From Acidimicrobiia bacterium (GTDB lineage Bacteria; Actinomycetota; Acidimicrobiia; Acidimicrobiales; Poriferisodalaceae), in the NCBI GenBank assembly GCA_022826045.1, contig JAJDVQ010000092.1, forward strand, positions 33,551 through 97,550: a stretch of DNA of 64,000 nt, written 5' to 3'. Below are positions 1 to 10,700 of the stretch, in pieces. Made by a program: the position numbers and the translations under genes. The notes under the pieces are model-generated. The model worked only from the letters and a program-made list of their open reading frames with translations. It was not told the DNA's origin and did not search any database. Numbering within the stretch: the first letter of the stretch is position 1; the number at the start of each line of letters is the position of its first letter.

Positions 1-2261
1 CCAGACCCGTCTGAGCGAGAAAACCTGAGCATTCCGCTTTGTGGGTTGCGGGGAAGCCGTTGTTGGCGGTATTGGTCCTCGCAGTCTCTCTCGTAGCGTC
101 GGAATGCCGGATCGGCGGTGAGATGGTCGAGGTGCCGAGCACTGGCGCAAACGCCAAGCCACTCGAATAGCGCCGCATCGGCGCTGTGAAACTCGATGTC
201 CACGGCTATGTCGCCGTCACGACTTCCGTCATCGGGCACGATGGCACCCGGAATGAGCACATCGTGGACGGGCCGCCATGATCCCGCGTGGGTCCGAACT
301 CGCACATTTCGCCTGAAGTCCCTGTAGTCCGAAATGACATCGCGAGCATCGTCATGGGAGATCCGGCGCGACAAGACCCAGAATCTGACCCAGAGTCGCT
401 CGTACACCGAGGCAGCTGACTCTGGAACCTGTCGCGAGTCCAGCACGGACTCTGCCACCAGATTGAATTCCGACTCCGCAGATGGCGGCGCAAAGCCCAG
501 GTGCTTCAGCGCCGCTTTGGTCGCCTCGTCGTCCAGCAGCTCGGCATGGACGCTTGTACGCGGGTCCAGCTTGGTTCCAACTGCGGGGGCAGGATCATGC
601 AGGAACACGCGCTCTGGGTCGAGCGGCAGCCACGCTTCCGCCATGCTGTACACAATCCGGGCATCCGCGATTTCTTGACGGACATCTGCGGACAGGAGCG
701 CAGCGGTCTGTATGGCCGCCGCAGATGCAGCGACAGCGAAGTCTGCCTCGACGTCTTGAACTAACGCTTCGAGCCAGCCAACCAGCCGCTGCCGGTCCAC
801 GAATTCTGAGGCGGCCTCAAACAATCGCCCGACGGCTGAGAATCGCTCGCCTCGATAGGCGCTGTGGTGCAGCCAGTCATTCGGCCTACTGGCACTGGTT
901 GCCCACTGCTGCAGTGCAGCGCGACTCTGGTTTGTGCTGCGCTCAAGGTCGTGCGGCAGGTAGTAGACCGCGTCAATGTTGCGGAGCACACCGGCTTGGT
1001 CGGGAACCACAGGCCGAACGCACAGCTCTCCGTTGACCTCACTGCGCAGCAGATCAGCGTGCTGGTTGTCGCCCCGCTCATGTCGTCGCGGCAGCAAATC
1101 AAGATGGCGGGCCGGATCATCAATGTCGTTCAACGACGGGAGCTCATCGGCTACCAGCGCAGCGGCCGCTCGTACAAGCTCGTCGTTGTAGCAACCTGGG
1201 AGCAGATTCTGCCTGTCTTCGTTGGTCTTCCACGGTGCATTCAAGATTCCGCTGACGAGACATGAGGTCTCGGTGGGAAAGTGGGCCCAAAACCGGCCGT
1301 GACGCTGGACATGATCAACCGGGGCTGCCCACCAGATTGGGACTTCGTCGGCGTCATCTCCAGGACGGCGGTCGGCGCGAGCTTCCGCAGACAGATGGTG
1401 CGACCGCTGAAACACACGCCAATGGCCCGAAGTGGTTCCATCGTCAAGAACGAGATCATCCCGATCGCGTGTCAGCCTCACGTCACGCTGTTGTGAGCTA
1501 TGGTGAGCCCCATCGTCAATCGCGAGCGTCAGCAACGCGACGTGTGGCACGAAGAGAAGGAACTCAGCGGGAAAATCGACTATCTGCTGCCTGAGGTCCC
1601 CAAAGGCCCTCCGCTTGAGCGGCAACCGGACGATGTTCGATGCCCATTCCATCAGGTCGCCCAGGATCGGATCGCTATCGCTCCCGTCCAGCGGGTGGAT
1701 CGGTTGAGGCAGACGCAGCACGGGGAAGTCGGTCACTGCTTCGTCTCTGGGCACGTTGGCCCGTATCTGTTCCGACGATCGCGAACGCTGGAAGCGGAAC
1801 GAGCCGGATCGACTGAAGAATTCAGGGTCATCGCTGACACCGAGGACCGCTTTGAATCCCAAGCCAAAGGTTCCGATCTGGCCGGTTGCACGCTTGGGTG
1901 ACATGTGCGAAAACATGAGCGCCGTCATGCCCGGCTGATCGATGGGATCTCCGTCATCGGCGCAGTAGAGGCAGCGCTCTGTCAACCTGACTTCGATGCG
2001 ACCTCGATGAGGATCTTGCCCGGCATGCAACCCATCGAAGGGTGCCGACGCTTGCTCGACCCATAGCGCGTCTGCGGCGTTCTGCACCAGTTCGTACATC
2101 TGCCGGTGCTGGTACCCGCCGTGAGCGGTGTCTCGCTCCAAGTTGGCGTGCTCAACGACCAGCTTCGGCTGAGCGATGTATGAGTCGAGAGTCCTCTGAG
2201 CCTCACGAGAGACGAATTGTCCCAAGTCTCCATCTGGTCCGCACCATCTCTCCGTTGACAC
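1..2261 (-). CDS. GHKL (Hsp90/sacsin-like) ATPase-domain protein, partial
   Basis: The reading frame is open from a GTG at 2261 to the left edge (about 753 codons, no stop), so the C-terminus is missing. The start is supported by an AGGGAGG ribosome-binding site six bases upstream. Near the N-terminus are the ATP-binding motifs of the GHKL superfamily: an N-box YELVQNAADA (residues 56-65, Glu57 and Asn61), a G1-like ADDGDP (101-106), and a lid/G2 segment K-x3-GQIGTFGLGFKAV (123-139). These resemble sacsin N-terminal ATP-binding domains rather than two-component kinases, and no receiver or sensor domain is visible. The remaining roughly 600 residues match nothing I recognise. Large proteins of this type often sit in defence islands, but the function here is unknown. 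It is divergent from the SDR gene. Confidence 0.85.
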   Translation of the reverse strand, partial: MSTERWCGPDGDLGQFVSREAQRTLDSYIAQPKLVVEHANLERDTAHGGYQHRQMYELVQNAADALWVEQASAPFDGLHAGQDPHRGRIEVRLTERCLYCADDGDPIDQPGMTALMFSHMSPKRATGQIGTFGLGFKAVLGVSDDPEFFSRSGSFRFQRSRSSEQIRANVPRDEAVTDFPVLRLPQPIHPLDGSDSDPILGDLMEWASNIVRLPLKRRAFGDLRQQIVDFPAEFLLFVPHVALLTLAIDDGAHHSSQQRDVRLTRDRDDLVLDDGTTSGHWRVFQRSHHLSAEARADRRPGDDADEVPIWWAAPVDHVQRHGRFWAHFPTETSCLVSGILNAPWKTNEDRQNLLPGCYNDELVRAAAALVADELPSLNDIDDPARHLDLLPRRHERGDNQHADLLRSEVNGELCVRPVVPDQAGVLRNIDAVYYLPHDLERSTNQSRAALQQWATSASRPNDWLHHSAYRGERFSAVGRLFEAASEFVDRQRLVGWLEALVQDVEADFAVAASAAAIQTAALLSADVRQEIADARIVYSMAEAWLPLDPERVFLHDPAPAVGTKLDPRTSVHAELLDDEATKAALKHLGFAPPSAESEFNLVAESVLDSRQVPESAASVYERLWVRFWVLSRRISHDDARDVISDYRDFRRNVRVRTHAGSWRPVHDVLIPGAIVPDDGSRDGDIAVDIEFHSADAALFEWLGVCASARHLDHLTADPAFRRYERDCEDQYRQQRLPRNPQSGMLRFSRSDGS

Positions 2262-2539
2262 GAGCGGCCTCCCTGATGTGGCCCCGTCATGGCGCACCCG
2301 CTTGATGGCGGGCCGGCTCGCGTCGACCGGCGTGGCCTGTGGTCCTGCTCTGTTGGGGGCCGGAGCGTATCCGACCGGTCAAACGTGATCTTGGCCGTCA
2401 CCTACCCGCAACGACTGCGGCCAGCCATTTTCTTTACCGCTGTTTCGGCGCAACAGCGGCCGGTCGTTGGCTACGGTTCCCGGCGACTGCATACCGGCCG
2501 GGGCATCGCTGCAGCCGGTTGAGACAAGGGGGATCGACG

Positions 2540-3283
2540 ATGGACCTGGGTATCTCAGGACGCACTGCAGCAGTTGCTGCCGGCTCAGCAGGGCTGGGGC
2601 TCGGATCGGCCAAGGCACTCGCAGCCGAGGGCGTGCGAGTGGCCATCTGCGGCCGGGACCCCGAGCGGTTGGCGGCAGCCGCCGCGCAGATCGACGGCGA
2701 GGTGCTCTCGATCACTGCCGATCTGGGCAACCCCGATGAAGGTCGCAGCTTCGTCGAGCAGGCCATCGAAGGTCTCGGCTCGGTCGACATTCTTGTCACC
2801 AACGCAGGCGGCCCGCCTCCGGGCATGTTCGAGAGCACCGAGATCGACGCCTACCAGATGGCCTTCGACATGAACTGCAAGGCCATGATCGAGATGTGCC
2901 GGGTGGCCGTCCCGCCGATGCGCGAGCGCGGCTGGGGCCGGGTGTGCGCCATCACCAGCGTCGGCGTCAAGCAGCCGATCCCCTTCCTGCTTGCCAGCTC
3001 CGTTGCACGGGCCGGTCTCACCAGCTTCCTCAAGATCACGGCCCGCGAGGTCGCAGGCGATGGCGTGACCGTCAACTCCGCCCAACCCGGCACCCACTGG
3101 ACCGACCGGGTCGCGAAGATGATGGACCGCGAGCAGGCCGGTCAGAGCAACCCGATGGGCATCTGCGGCGAATCCGACGACTTCGGCGCTGCAGTGGCAT
3201 TCCTGTGCAGCGAGCAGGCCAGGTTCATCACCGGCACCGGTCTGCTCATCGACGGCGGCCAAGCCACCGGCCTGCTGGACTGA
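2540..3283 (+). CDS. SDR-family oxidoreductase, atypical catalytic site
   Basis: A 247-residue classical-length short-chain dehydrogenase/reductase. ATG 2540 follows a purine-rich AAGGGGG. The nucleotide-binding region is AAGSAGLGLGSAKAL (residues 13-27) with an NAG motif (TNAGGPPP) and the usual C-terminal IDGGQ. The catalytic Tyr-x3-Lys is not conserved: the segment after ITSVGVKQPIPF reads LLASSVARAGL, which puts Ser and Arg at the Tyr and Lys positions. A known FabG-like SDR subgroup departs from the tetrad in the same way, so this is probably an enzyme or binding protein of that subgroup. The substrate cannot be predicted. The gene stands alone between two ATPase genes. Confidence 0.9.
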   Translation: MDLGISGRTAAVAAGSAGLGLGSAKALAAEGVRVAICGRDPERLAAAAAQIDGEVLSITADLGNPDEGRSFVEQAIEGLGSVDILVTNAGGPPPGMFESTEIDAYQMAFDMNCKAMIEMCRVAVPPMRERGWGRVCAITSVGVKQPIPFLLASSVARAGLTSFLKITAREVAGDGVTVNSAQPGTHWTDRVAKMMDREQAGQSNPMGICGESDDFGAAVAFLCSEQARFITGTGLLIDGGQATGLLD

Positions 3284-3449
3284 CCTCCGCGCCGACGCCA
3301 GCCTCAACCTCGGCATCAATCCAAGCGTTCCGCGAAGCGTGCCGGCGCCTCGGCAACGGCAGCGGTCATCACGGGGCTAGCTGAGATCCGCATGGGTCTG
3401 CGCGGTTGTATCCGTCACTCAATGTGACAGCAAACCTAAAAGTGAGAAC

Positions 3450-3479
3450 TTAACAAAAAATGAAAACTCATGATACGCT
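3450..3479 (+). promoter_or_regulatory. candidate sigma-70-type promoter of the AAA ATPase gene
   Basis: A conspicuously A/T-rich stretch (about 3430-3475) in otherwise GC-rich DNA contains TTAACA (3450-3455) and TACGCT (3474-3479) with 18-bp spacing. That is close to the -35/-10 consensus. It would give a leader of about 85 nt before ATG 3571, where no Shine-Dalgarno sequence is visible. Assignment is by pattern only. Confidence 0.4.
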
Positions 3480-3570
3480 GATCCGTACCGTCGGGCGAGC
3501 GAAGGGGCGCTGTCTGAATGAGGCGATCACCTCCGCTGTGGCGCACTGAGCGCGGCACCACCTCGTCGTC

Positions 3571-4707
3571 ATGAACACAGGCACGACGGCTGCGGCGCCT
3601 GACAACCCCTTTCTGCCGACGTTCGGAACGACACCGCCGACGCTGGCTGGCCGCGACGATGTCGTCGCCCGGTTTGCGCGCGCCTTCGAACGGGGCCCAC
3701 AGCATCCCGACTACACCATGCTGATCACCGGGGTACGCGGCTCGGGCAAGACCGTGCTGCTGAACGAAGCCGAGGATGCGGCACTGCGGCTCGGCTGGCG
3801 CGTGATCTCGATGTCAGCGTCGGTGCGGGACCTGTGCCGTCTGATCGCCGGCGCAGCGCAGCGACATCTCAGCGAGGCCGTCGACGGCGCACCGTCGCGG
3901 AGAATCTCCTCAGTGCAGGTGATGGGCATCGGCGTCGAATTCGAGCCGAGCCAACAAACCGACGACGCGCACGGAGACGTCAACCTGCGTGCTGTTCTCA
4001 CATCACTTGCGGAACTCCTCGCACGAGACTCGACCGGGCTGTTGCTCACCGTCGACGAACTGCACGCCGTGTCGCTACCGGAGGCCACGGAACTCGCGGT
4101 CACCATTCAGCACATCACGCGACGGGAACTGCTGCCTGTGGCGTTCATCGGCGCAGCCCTGCCTGAGATAGACGAGACACTGCTCGCTGACCGCGGCATG
4201 ACCTTCTTCCAACGGTGTGCTCGTGCCCGGCTGGAAGCGCTCGGACACGATGACACTGAGGAGGCGCTCAGGCTGCCGATCCGCAAAGCGGGTGGACGCA
4301 TCGACGACGACGCACTCGAACACCTGATTGGTGCCTCGGGCGGCCACCCATTCACCATCCAGCTGCTCGGATACCACAGCTGGGAGATGGCCACGCCCGC
4401 CGCCCGCATCAGCGCCACACACGCAACAGCCGGCGCCCTCGAAGCCGATCACGCAGTGCTCGAACAGATCGTCAAGCCGATCTGGAGCGGCCTGTCAAAA
4501 ACGGACCGCTCATTCCTATGGGCGATGTCACTGGACGAGACCGACTCAGAGATGAGCTGCATAGCAGAACGCATCGAACGCTCCCCGAACTTCGCACAGA
4601 CCTACCGGCGACGACTCATCGACGCAGGCGCCATCGAATCGGCCGGACGAGGCAGAGTCAGGTTCAGCTACCAGCAGACAGGCCCTTGGCTGCGCTCCCA
4701 GCGATAA
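3571..4707 (+). CDS. Cdc6/ORC-like AAA ATPase (AAA_16 type), function unknown
   Basis: A 378-residue P-loop ATPase. After a short N-terminal segment (NPFLPTFGTTPPTLAGRDD) come Walker A GVRGSGKTVLL (about residues 54-64) and Walker B LLLTVDELHA (about 156-165). Then follow a sensor/lid region containing FIGAALPEI and a C-terminal part ending in a winged-helix-like segment (FAQTYRRRLIDAGAIES). The architecture is that of the small Orc1/Cdc6-like ATPases found singly in many actinobacteria, where the role is not established. No membrane segment or nuclease domain is present. There is no convincing ribosome-binding site before ATG 3571. It is flanked by intergenic regions on both sides, so it is probably monocistronic. 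Confidence 0.85.
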   Translation: MNTGTTAAAPDNPFLPTFGTTPPTLAGRDDVVARFARAFERGPQHPDYTMLITGVRGSGKTVLLNEAEDAALRLGWRVISMSASVRDLCRLIAGAAQRHLSEAVDGAPSRRISSVQVMGIGVEFEPSQQTDDAHGDVNLRAVLTSLAELLARDSTGLLLTVDELHAVSLPEATELAVTIQHITRRELLPVAFIGAALPEIDETLLADRGMTFFQRCARARLEALGHDDTEEALRLPIRKAGGRIDDDALEHLIGASGGHPFTIQLLGYHSWEMATPAARISATHATAGALEADHAVLEQIVKPIWSGLSKTDRSFLWAMSLDETDSEMSCIAERIERSPNFAQTYRRRLIDAGAIESAGRGRVRFSYQQTGPWLRSQR

Positions 4708-5202
4708 CTGACGGGGAACCGATAGTCGGCCTGATGGGATGCCAAGCACTTAAATCGGTGATCGACGACGTGGCGAGCGGATATCAGCCTGGATTCAAGT
4801 CGTTTATTCACGACTTCTTGGGTAAAGGAGGTTGGCTGAGAGTTCTTGGGTGGGTCGAAGCCTTCCAAGGGTCGATGTCCACAAACATCGACCCCAGCAG
4901 AGCCTCGTCACATCGAGACAGAAGCTACATCAGCCATGCCGAGACCATTCTTATCTTGGCCTGTATCACCCACAAGACAGCCTTACTCGCACAGCAGCAA
5001 CGAATCTGCAGACTGGCAAATCCGCGCTCGGTTGCACTGGATGAGGCTCCAGCGCAATGAACTTGTCTGTTTCTGCACTGCAACCGAAGCACTGCATCAC
5101 AAACGCTGTGACAGTAGCCGCGAATACCGCTAGACGGTGCTTCTACAGTCCAAGAATGTTATTCAAGTAGCCGTCCAGTGCGATTCCCGGGCTGATACCC
5201 GC
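4708..5202. other. gene-free intergenic region
   Basis: 495 bases between the convergent ends of the AAA ATPase gene and the FAD-subunit gene. I find no coding frame with family-like sequence. Two inverted repeats are visible: AAGTCGT/ACGACTT (4797-4803 and 4810-4816, 6-nt loop), and a looser pair GGTTGCACTG (5030-5039) with CACTGCAACC (5076-5085), one mismatch. Either could help end transcription, but neither is followed by a T-run. No remnant of a molybdopterin large subunit is recognisable. Confidence 0.6.
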
Positions 5203-6030
5203 TCATCCGATACCAACCGCTTCGAGTGCTCGGCGGGTGAGCACCCGGGCGAGGTGGTTGCGGTAGTCGGGCGTGGCGTTCAGATCCGTGGGGGCGTCTG
5301 TGCCCTCGGCAGCCTGTTCAGCGGCATCAGCCGCTGACGCCCCGCCTGCCAGCGCCGCCTCGACCGCACTGGCCCGCAGCGGCACTGAGCCCATGTTCAC
5401 GAGCGCCACGTTCGTGCCGCCATTCACCGTGACTGCTGCGGCTCCGACGATCGCCCAATCTTGGGCCCGCCGGTTGAACTTCTGGTAGTTCCAGCTGGCG
5501 CCGGGGGCCTTCGGGACCCGGATCTCGGTCAGCATCTCGTCGTCGGCCAACGCCGATTCGAAGTAGCCGGTGAAGAAATCGCCGACGGCAATCTCACGGC
5601 TGCCGTTGGGCCCCTGAGCGACGAGCGTGCCGCCCAGCGCAAGCACTGCCGCCGGCAGGTCGGATGCCGGGTCGGAGTGGGCCAGCGAGCCGCCGATGGT
5701 GCCGCGGTGCCGCACCTGCGGGTCGCCCACCTCGCCGGCCACATGGCCCAGCAGGGGGCACTCGGCAGCCAGCAGGTCGCTGGTCTCCAGCGCACGGTGG
5801 CGGGTAAGCGCACCGACGGCGATGTGGTCGCCGCCGTCAGTGATGTAGCTGAGATCGCTGACGCGGCCGATGTCCACGAGCACGCTCGGCACCGCCAAGC
5901 GCAGCTTCATCATCGGCAGCAGCGAATGGCCGCCGGCAAGCAGCTTGGCCTCGTCGCCATGCTCGCCGAGCAGTGCGACGGCCTCCTCCGCGGAGCCGGC
6001 CCGTACGTAGTCGAATGCTGCAGGAATCAT
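5203..6030 (-). CDS. FAD-binding subunit, CO dehydrogenase / xanthine oxidase family (CoxM-like)
   Basis: A 275-residue medium subunit. ATG 6030 is preceded by GAGGGGAGC. Residues near the N-terminus (KLLAGGHSLLPMMKLR) and the block TIGGSLAHSDPASDLPA are the two FAD-binding signatures of CoxM/XdhB-type proteins. The C-terminal CO-dehydrogenase flavoprotein domain follows (FNRRAQDWAIVGAAA). In the holoenzyme this subunit passes electrons from the [2Fe-2S] subunit to the acceptor. It lies 13 bp downstream of the [2Fe-2S] gene, clearly in one operon. The molybdenum large subunit that would complete the complex is not in the window, so substrate (CO, aldehyde, purine or other) cannot be assigned. 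Confidence 0.9.
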   Translation of the reverse strand: MIPAAFDYVRAGSAEEAVALLGEHGDEAKLLAGGHSLLPMMKLRLAVPSVLVDIGRVSDLSYITDGGDHIAVGALTRHRALETSDLLAAECPLLGHVAGEVGDPQVRHRGTIGGSLAHSDPASDLPAAVLALGGTLVAQGPNGSREIAVGDFFTGYFESALADDEMLTEIRVPKAPGASWNYQKFNRRAQDWAIVGAAAVTVNGGTNVALVNMGSVPLRASAVEAALAGGASAADAAEQAAEGTDAPTDLNATPDYRNHLARVLTRRALEAVGIG

Positions 6031-6043
6031 TGCTGCGCTCCCC

Positions 6044-6514
6044 TCAGGCCGCCGTCTCGCCGGCCGCGCAGGCCAGCACCGACTTGACGATGTTGTGATA
6101 CCCCGTGCAGCGGCACAGGTTCCCTTCCAGTCCCAGGCGGACATCTCGCTCGGACGGGTCGGGGTTCTCCTCAAGCAGCGATACGGCCGCCATGACCATG
6201 CCCGGAGTGCAGTAGCCGCACTGCAGGCCGTGGTTCTGGCGGAAGGCCTCCTGCATCGGGTGCAGCTCGTCTTCCGACGGCGCCAAGCCCTCGATGGTCA
6301 GGATGTCCTCGCCGTCAGCCTGCACCGCCAGCATCGTGCACGACTTCACCGATTCGCCGTTCACATGCACTGTGCAGGCGCCGCACGAGGACGTATCGCA
6401 GCCGATGTTCGTGCCTGTGAGCCGCAGGTCGTCCCGCAGCCAGTACACGAGCAGCGTGCGCGGCTCGACGTCGCCAGTACGAGTCTCGCCGTTCACCGTG
6501 ACGCTGATCTCCAC
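6044..6514 (-). CDS. [2Fe-2S] subunit, CO dehydrogenase / xanthine oxidase family (CoxS-like)
   Basis: A 156-residue protein with both iron-sulfur clusters of the family. The N-terminal plant-type ferredoxin motif is [16 protein letters not shown]. The C-terminal all-helical motif has the cysteine pairs [10 protein letters not shown] and NLCRCTGY. Length and motif spacing are normal. It is the first gene of a two-gene operon with the FAD subunit and is divergent from the TetR gene at 6715. Order S-M without L differs from the usual coxMSL or S-L-M clusters. The protein should be functional as an electron carrier only if a large subunit is encoded elsewhere. Confidence 0.93.
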   Translation of the reverse strand: MEISVTVNGETRTGDVEPRTLLVYWLRDDLRLTGTNIGCDTSSCGACTVHVNGESVKSCTMLAVQADGEDILTIEGLAPSEDELHPMQEAFRQNHGLQCGYCTPGMVMAAVSLLEENPDPSERDVRLGLEGNLCRCTGYHNIVKSVLACAAGETAA

Positions 6515-6570
6515 TATGACCTCTCCCGTCTCGTCGGCCCAAGGCCGAGCAGTCTGTCAGCCGGTTGCGT

Positions 6571-6594
6571 GGCCGAGCATATTGTTTCTCGGCC
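6571..6594. promoter_or_regulatory. candidate TetR operator
   Basis: A perfect 7-bp inverted repeat GGCCGAG (6571-6577) / CTCGGCC (6588-6594) around a 10-bp A/T-rich spacer. It lies between the divergent [2Fe-2S] subunit gene and the TetR gene. A further half-site GGCCGAG occurs at 6543-6549. Size and position suit binding of a TetR dimer controlling both directions, but the link is inferred from location only. Confidence 0.4.
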
Positions 6595-6714
6595 ATGATG
6601 CCGGGCGTCTGTACGCGCGGCCCGTGGACCGAGCGACCACCATCATGCACCATGCGGCAGCAACGCGCCGACACGGGGGCACTGGGCACCGAACAGCAGC
6701 AGTAGCTTGACGAT

Positions 6715-7302
6715 GTGGCGACGTCCGAGGCCGTCGCGGGCCCCGAGGACCCGTCGGAGAGCGAGGGCAGGAGTGCGCCCCCGGACACACGGGATCTCAT
6801 CCTGCGGCGCGCGCGAGAGCTGTTCTCGATGCAGGGATACCGGGGCACGTCCGTGCGGCAACTCACCTCGGGACTCAACCTGACGCCCGCGGCGCTCTAC
6901 TACCACTTCACGGGCAAGGAAGACGTGCTCGCCGGCGTCCTGGCCCCGATGGAGCGAGACGGCGAGGCGATCATCGTCCGCATGGCCAAACTGGAGCCGA
7001 CACCGGAGGCACTGCGGGAGGTGCTTGACGACTACTTCGACCTGCTGGCTCGTGACATCGTCGTATTCCGTCTCGTCGCCGACGATGTCGACGTCCAGAA
7101 GAGTGCGGTCGGTCAGCGCCTGCGAGCCCAGGCCAGAGATCTCTTCGCCTGGCTCACGCGTTCCTCCCAAGATGTGACCGACCGCGTCCGAGCGGCGGCA
7201 GCCGTGGGCACGATCCGCCTCTCGCTCGAGCAGAGCGGCGTGGATCCCGATGAGCATCGCGAGGCAATCATCGGGCGCGCGCTCGGGATCATGACGGATT
7301 GA
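6715..7302 (+). CDS. TetR/AcrR-family transcriptional regulator
   Basis: A 195-residue one-domain-plus-ligand-pocket repressor. After an acidic leader, the HTH reads ILRRARELFSMQGYRGTSV-RQLTSGLNLTPAALYYHF-TGKEDVL (about residues 28-73), the textbook TetR signature with the YYHF recognition-helix end. The C-terminal helical ligand domain has no recognisable ligand class. The start used is GTG 6715; an ATG two bases upstream is out of frame. It is divergent from the coxS/coxM-like operon, which is its most likely target, and convergent with ftsB. Confidence 0.9.
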   Translation: MATSEAVAGPEDPSESEGRSAPPDTRDLILRRARELFSMQGYRGTSVRQLTSGLNLTPAALYYHFTGKEDVLAGVLAPMERDGEAIIVRMAKLEPTPEALREVLDDYFDLLARDIVVFRLVADDVDVQKSAVGQRLRAQARDLFAWLTRSSQDVTDRVRAAAAVGTIRLSLEQSGVDPDEHREAIIGRALGIMTD

Positions 7303-7329
7303 GACGACGGATTGGGTCCAGACGGAATC

Positions 7330-9546
<2,217 letters not shown>

Positions 9547-9569
9547 CACGGCTCCCACGACCAAGTCAT

Positions 9570-10631
9570 TCAGGGAAGCGGCGGCAGGAACACCCGCAGG
9601 CTGTCGGTGTCCCACGTACCGAGCGCCGGGTCGATGCCGACCTCGTAGGTGAACATGACCTGCGTCAGCACATGTCCCGCGAACGGCCCGATCGCCGAGA
9701 GATCGATCGCATCAGTGCTCAGCGAGTCCAAGTGCAGCACCACCCAGAGCTCGCCAGTCGGACTGTCTGCGGACGAGAGCACGACAGGCTCAGTCAGCTC
9801 GCCGGGTGCTGTGTCGAGCAGTGCCAGAACCATCTCGTTGCTGAATCCCAGATCGAGCGGCAGACCACAGCCGATCGCACCGCCGGACTGCGCCAGGTTG
9901 GGCAGGTTGACCGCAGCGGCGACATCGCTGAGAACCTCACCGGCCCGGACGCGCTGGGAGGCCGCCGCTGCGTCGGCTTCAGACGCCACAGCCAGCGCAC
10001 TCACGCAGTGCGGTGTCGCCAGCCGCTCGATGGTGGGGTCGTCGGCGATGCTGCGCTGCTGTGCGAATTCCTCGAAGGATCCCTCGAGATGTCCCTGTAC
10101 CTGTGCGTTGATGTCATCGTCGGAGACGTCGATGTCGACCGGGAAGCCGAGTTCTTCGAGTGCTACGGCAGCCAAGCGCAGCTGAAGCATGGATGTCAGC
10201 CGGGCGACGAACTCCTCGTGGGTCGGGTTCTGCGGATCGCCCATGGTCTGCGGCGGCGAGTCGGCAAGGCTGTCGCGGACCTGTGCCACCGTGACCTGCC
10301 CGCCGGGGAATTCCGCCGCGACGGCGCTGCGGTCCTCGAAGACTGTCCGGGCGAGGGCCTCCTGCTCTGCACGCCGTTCAGCCTGCTCAGCCTGTTCTGC
10401 TTCGAGCGCTTCCTGCTCAGCCGCCAGCGCAGCCTCGCGCTCGGCCGCCAGCGCTGCGTCCTGTTCGGCGGCGTCGAGGGCGTCGCGGGTCACGACGCCG
10501 TCATCATCGGCGTCGACCGCTTCGAAATCCTCCTGGAGAACCTCGGTGTGGATCGTGACGACGTTGCCGCTGTCGCTGCACGCGAACGCCCCGAACCCCA
10601 GCAGTGCCAACAGCAGAATTCGTCGAGACAT
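9570..10631 (-). CDS. parvulin/SurA-like lipoprotein
   Basis: About 353 residues. The N-terminus MSRRILLLALLGFGAFACSD is a lipoprotein signal peptide with a slightly atypical lipobox (AFAC). Then come an EF-hand-like loop (DADDDGVVTRDAL, lacking the final acidic ligand) and a highly charged Ala/Glu/Gln coiled coil. The SurA-N-like part (FPGGQVTVAQVRDSL) precedes a C-terminal PPIC-like region (VRAGEVLSDVAAAVN, then GGAIGCGLPLDL). The layout suggests an exported chaperone or peptidyl-prolyl isomerase; the isomerase domain is divergent. The position between mfd and mazG matches SurA/PrsA-type genes in related genomes. Confidence 0.75.
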   Translation of the reverse strand: MSRRILLLALLGFGAFACSDSGNVVTIHTEVLQEDFEAVDADDDGVVTRDALDAAEQDAALAAEREAALAAEQEALEAEQAEQAERRAEQEALARTVFEDRSAVAAEFPGGQVTVAQVRDSLADSPPQTMGDPQNPTHEEFVARLTSMLQLRLAAVALEELGFPVDIDVSDDDINAQVQGHLEGSFEEFAQQRSIADDPTIERLATPHCVSALAVASEADAAAASQRVRAGEVLSDVAAAVNLPNLAQSGGAIGCGLPLDLGFSNEMVLALLDTAPGELTEPVVLSSADSPTGELWVVLHLDSLSTDAIDLSAIGPFAGHVLTQVMFTYEVGIDPALGTWDTDSLRVFLPPLP

Positions 10632-10700
10632 GGAACTGAGGTCGGCACGCACTGTGGGCAGGCTAGGTCGTTGCCGCGCCAGCGGTGCTGACGCTGTTCG

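Noticed and set aside
2540-3283. Missing Tyr-x3-Lys in the SDR as a novel inactive enzyme
   Set aside because: A known FabG-like SDR subgroup departs from the catalytic tetrad in the same way, so this is unusual but described.
4708-5202. Hairpins as rho-independent terminators or a hidden RNA gene
   Set aside because: Stems are short or mismatched and no T-run follows; kept only as a note on the intergenic region.
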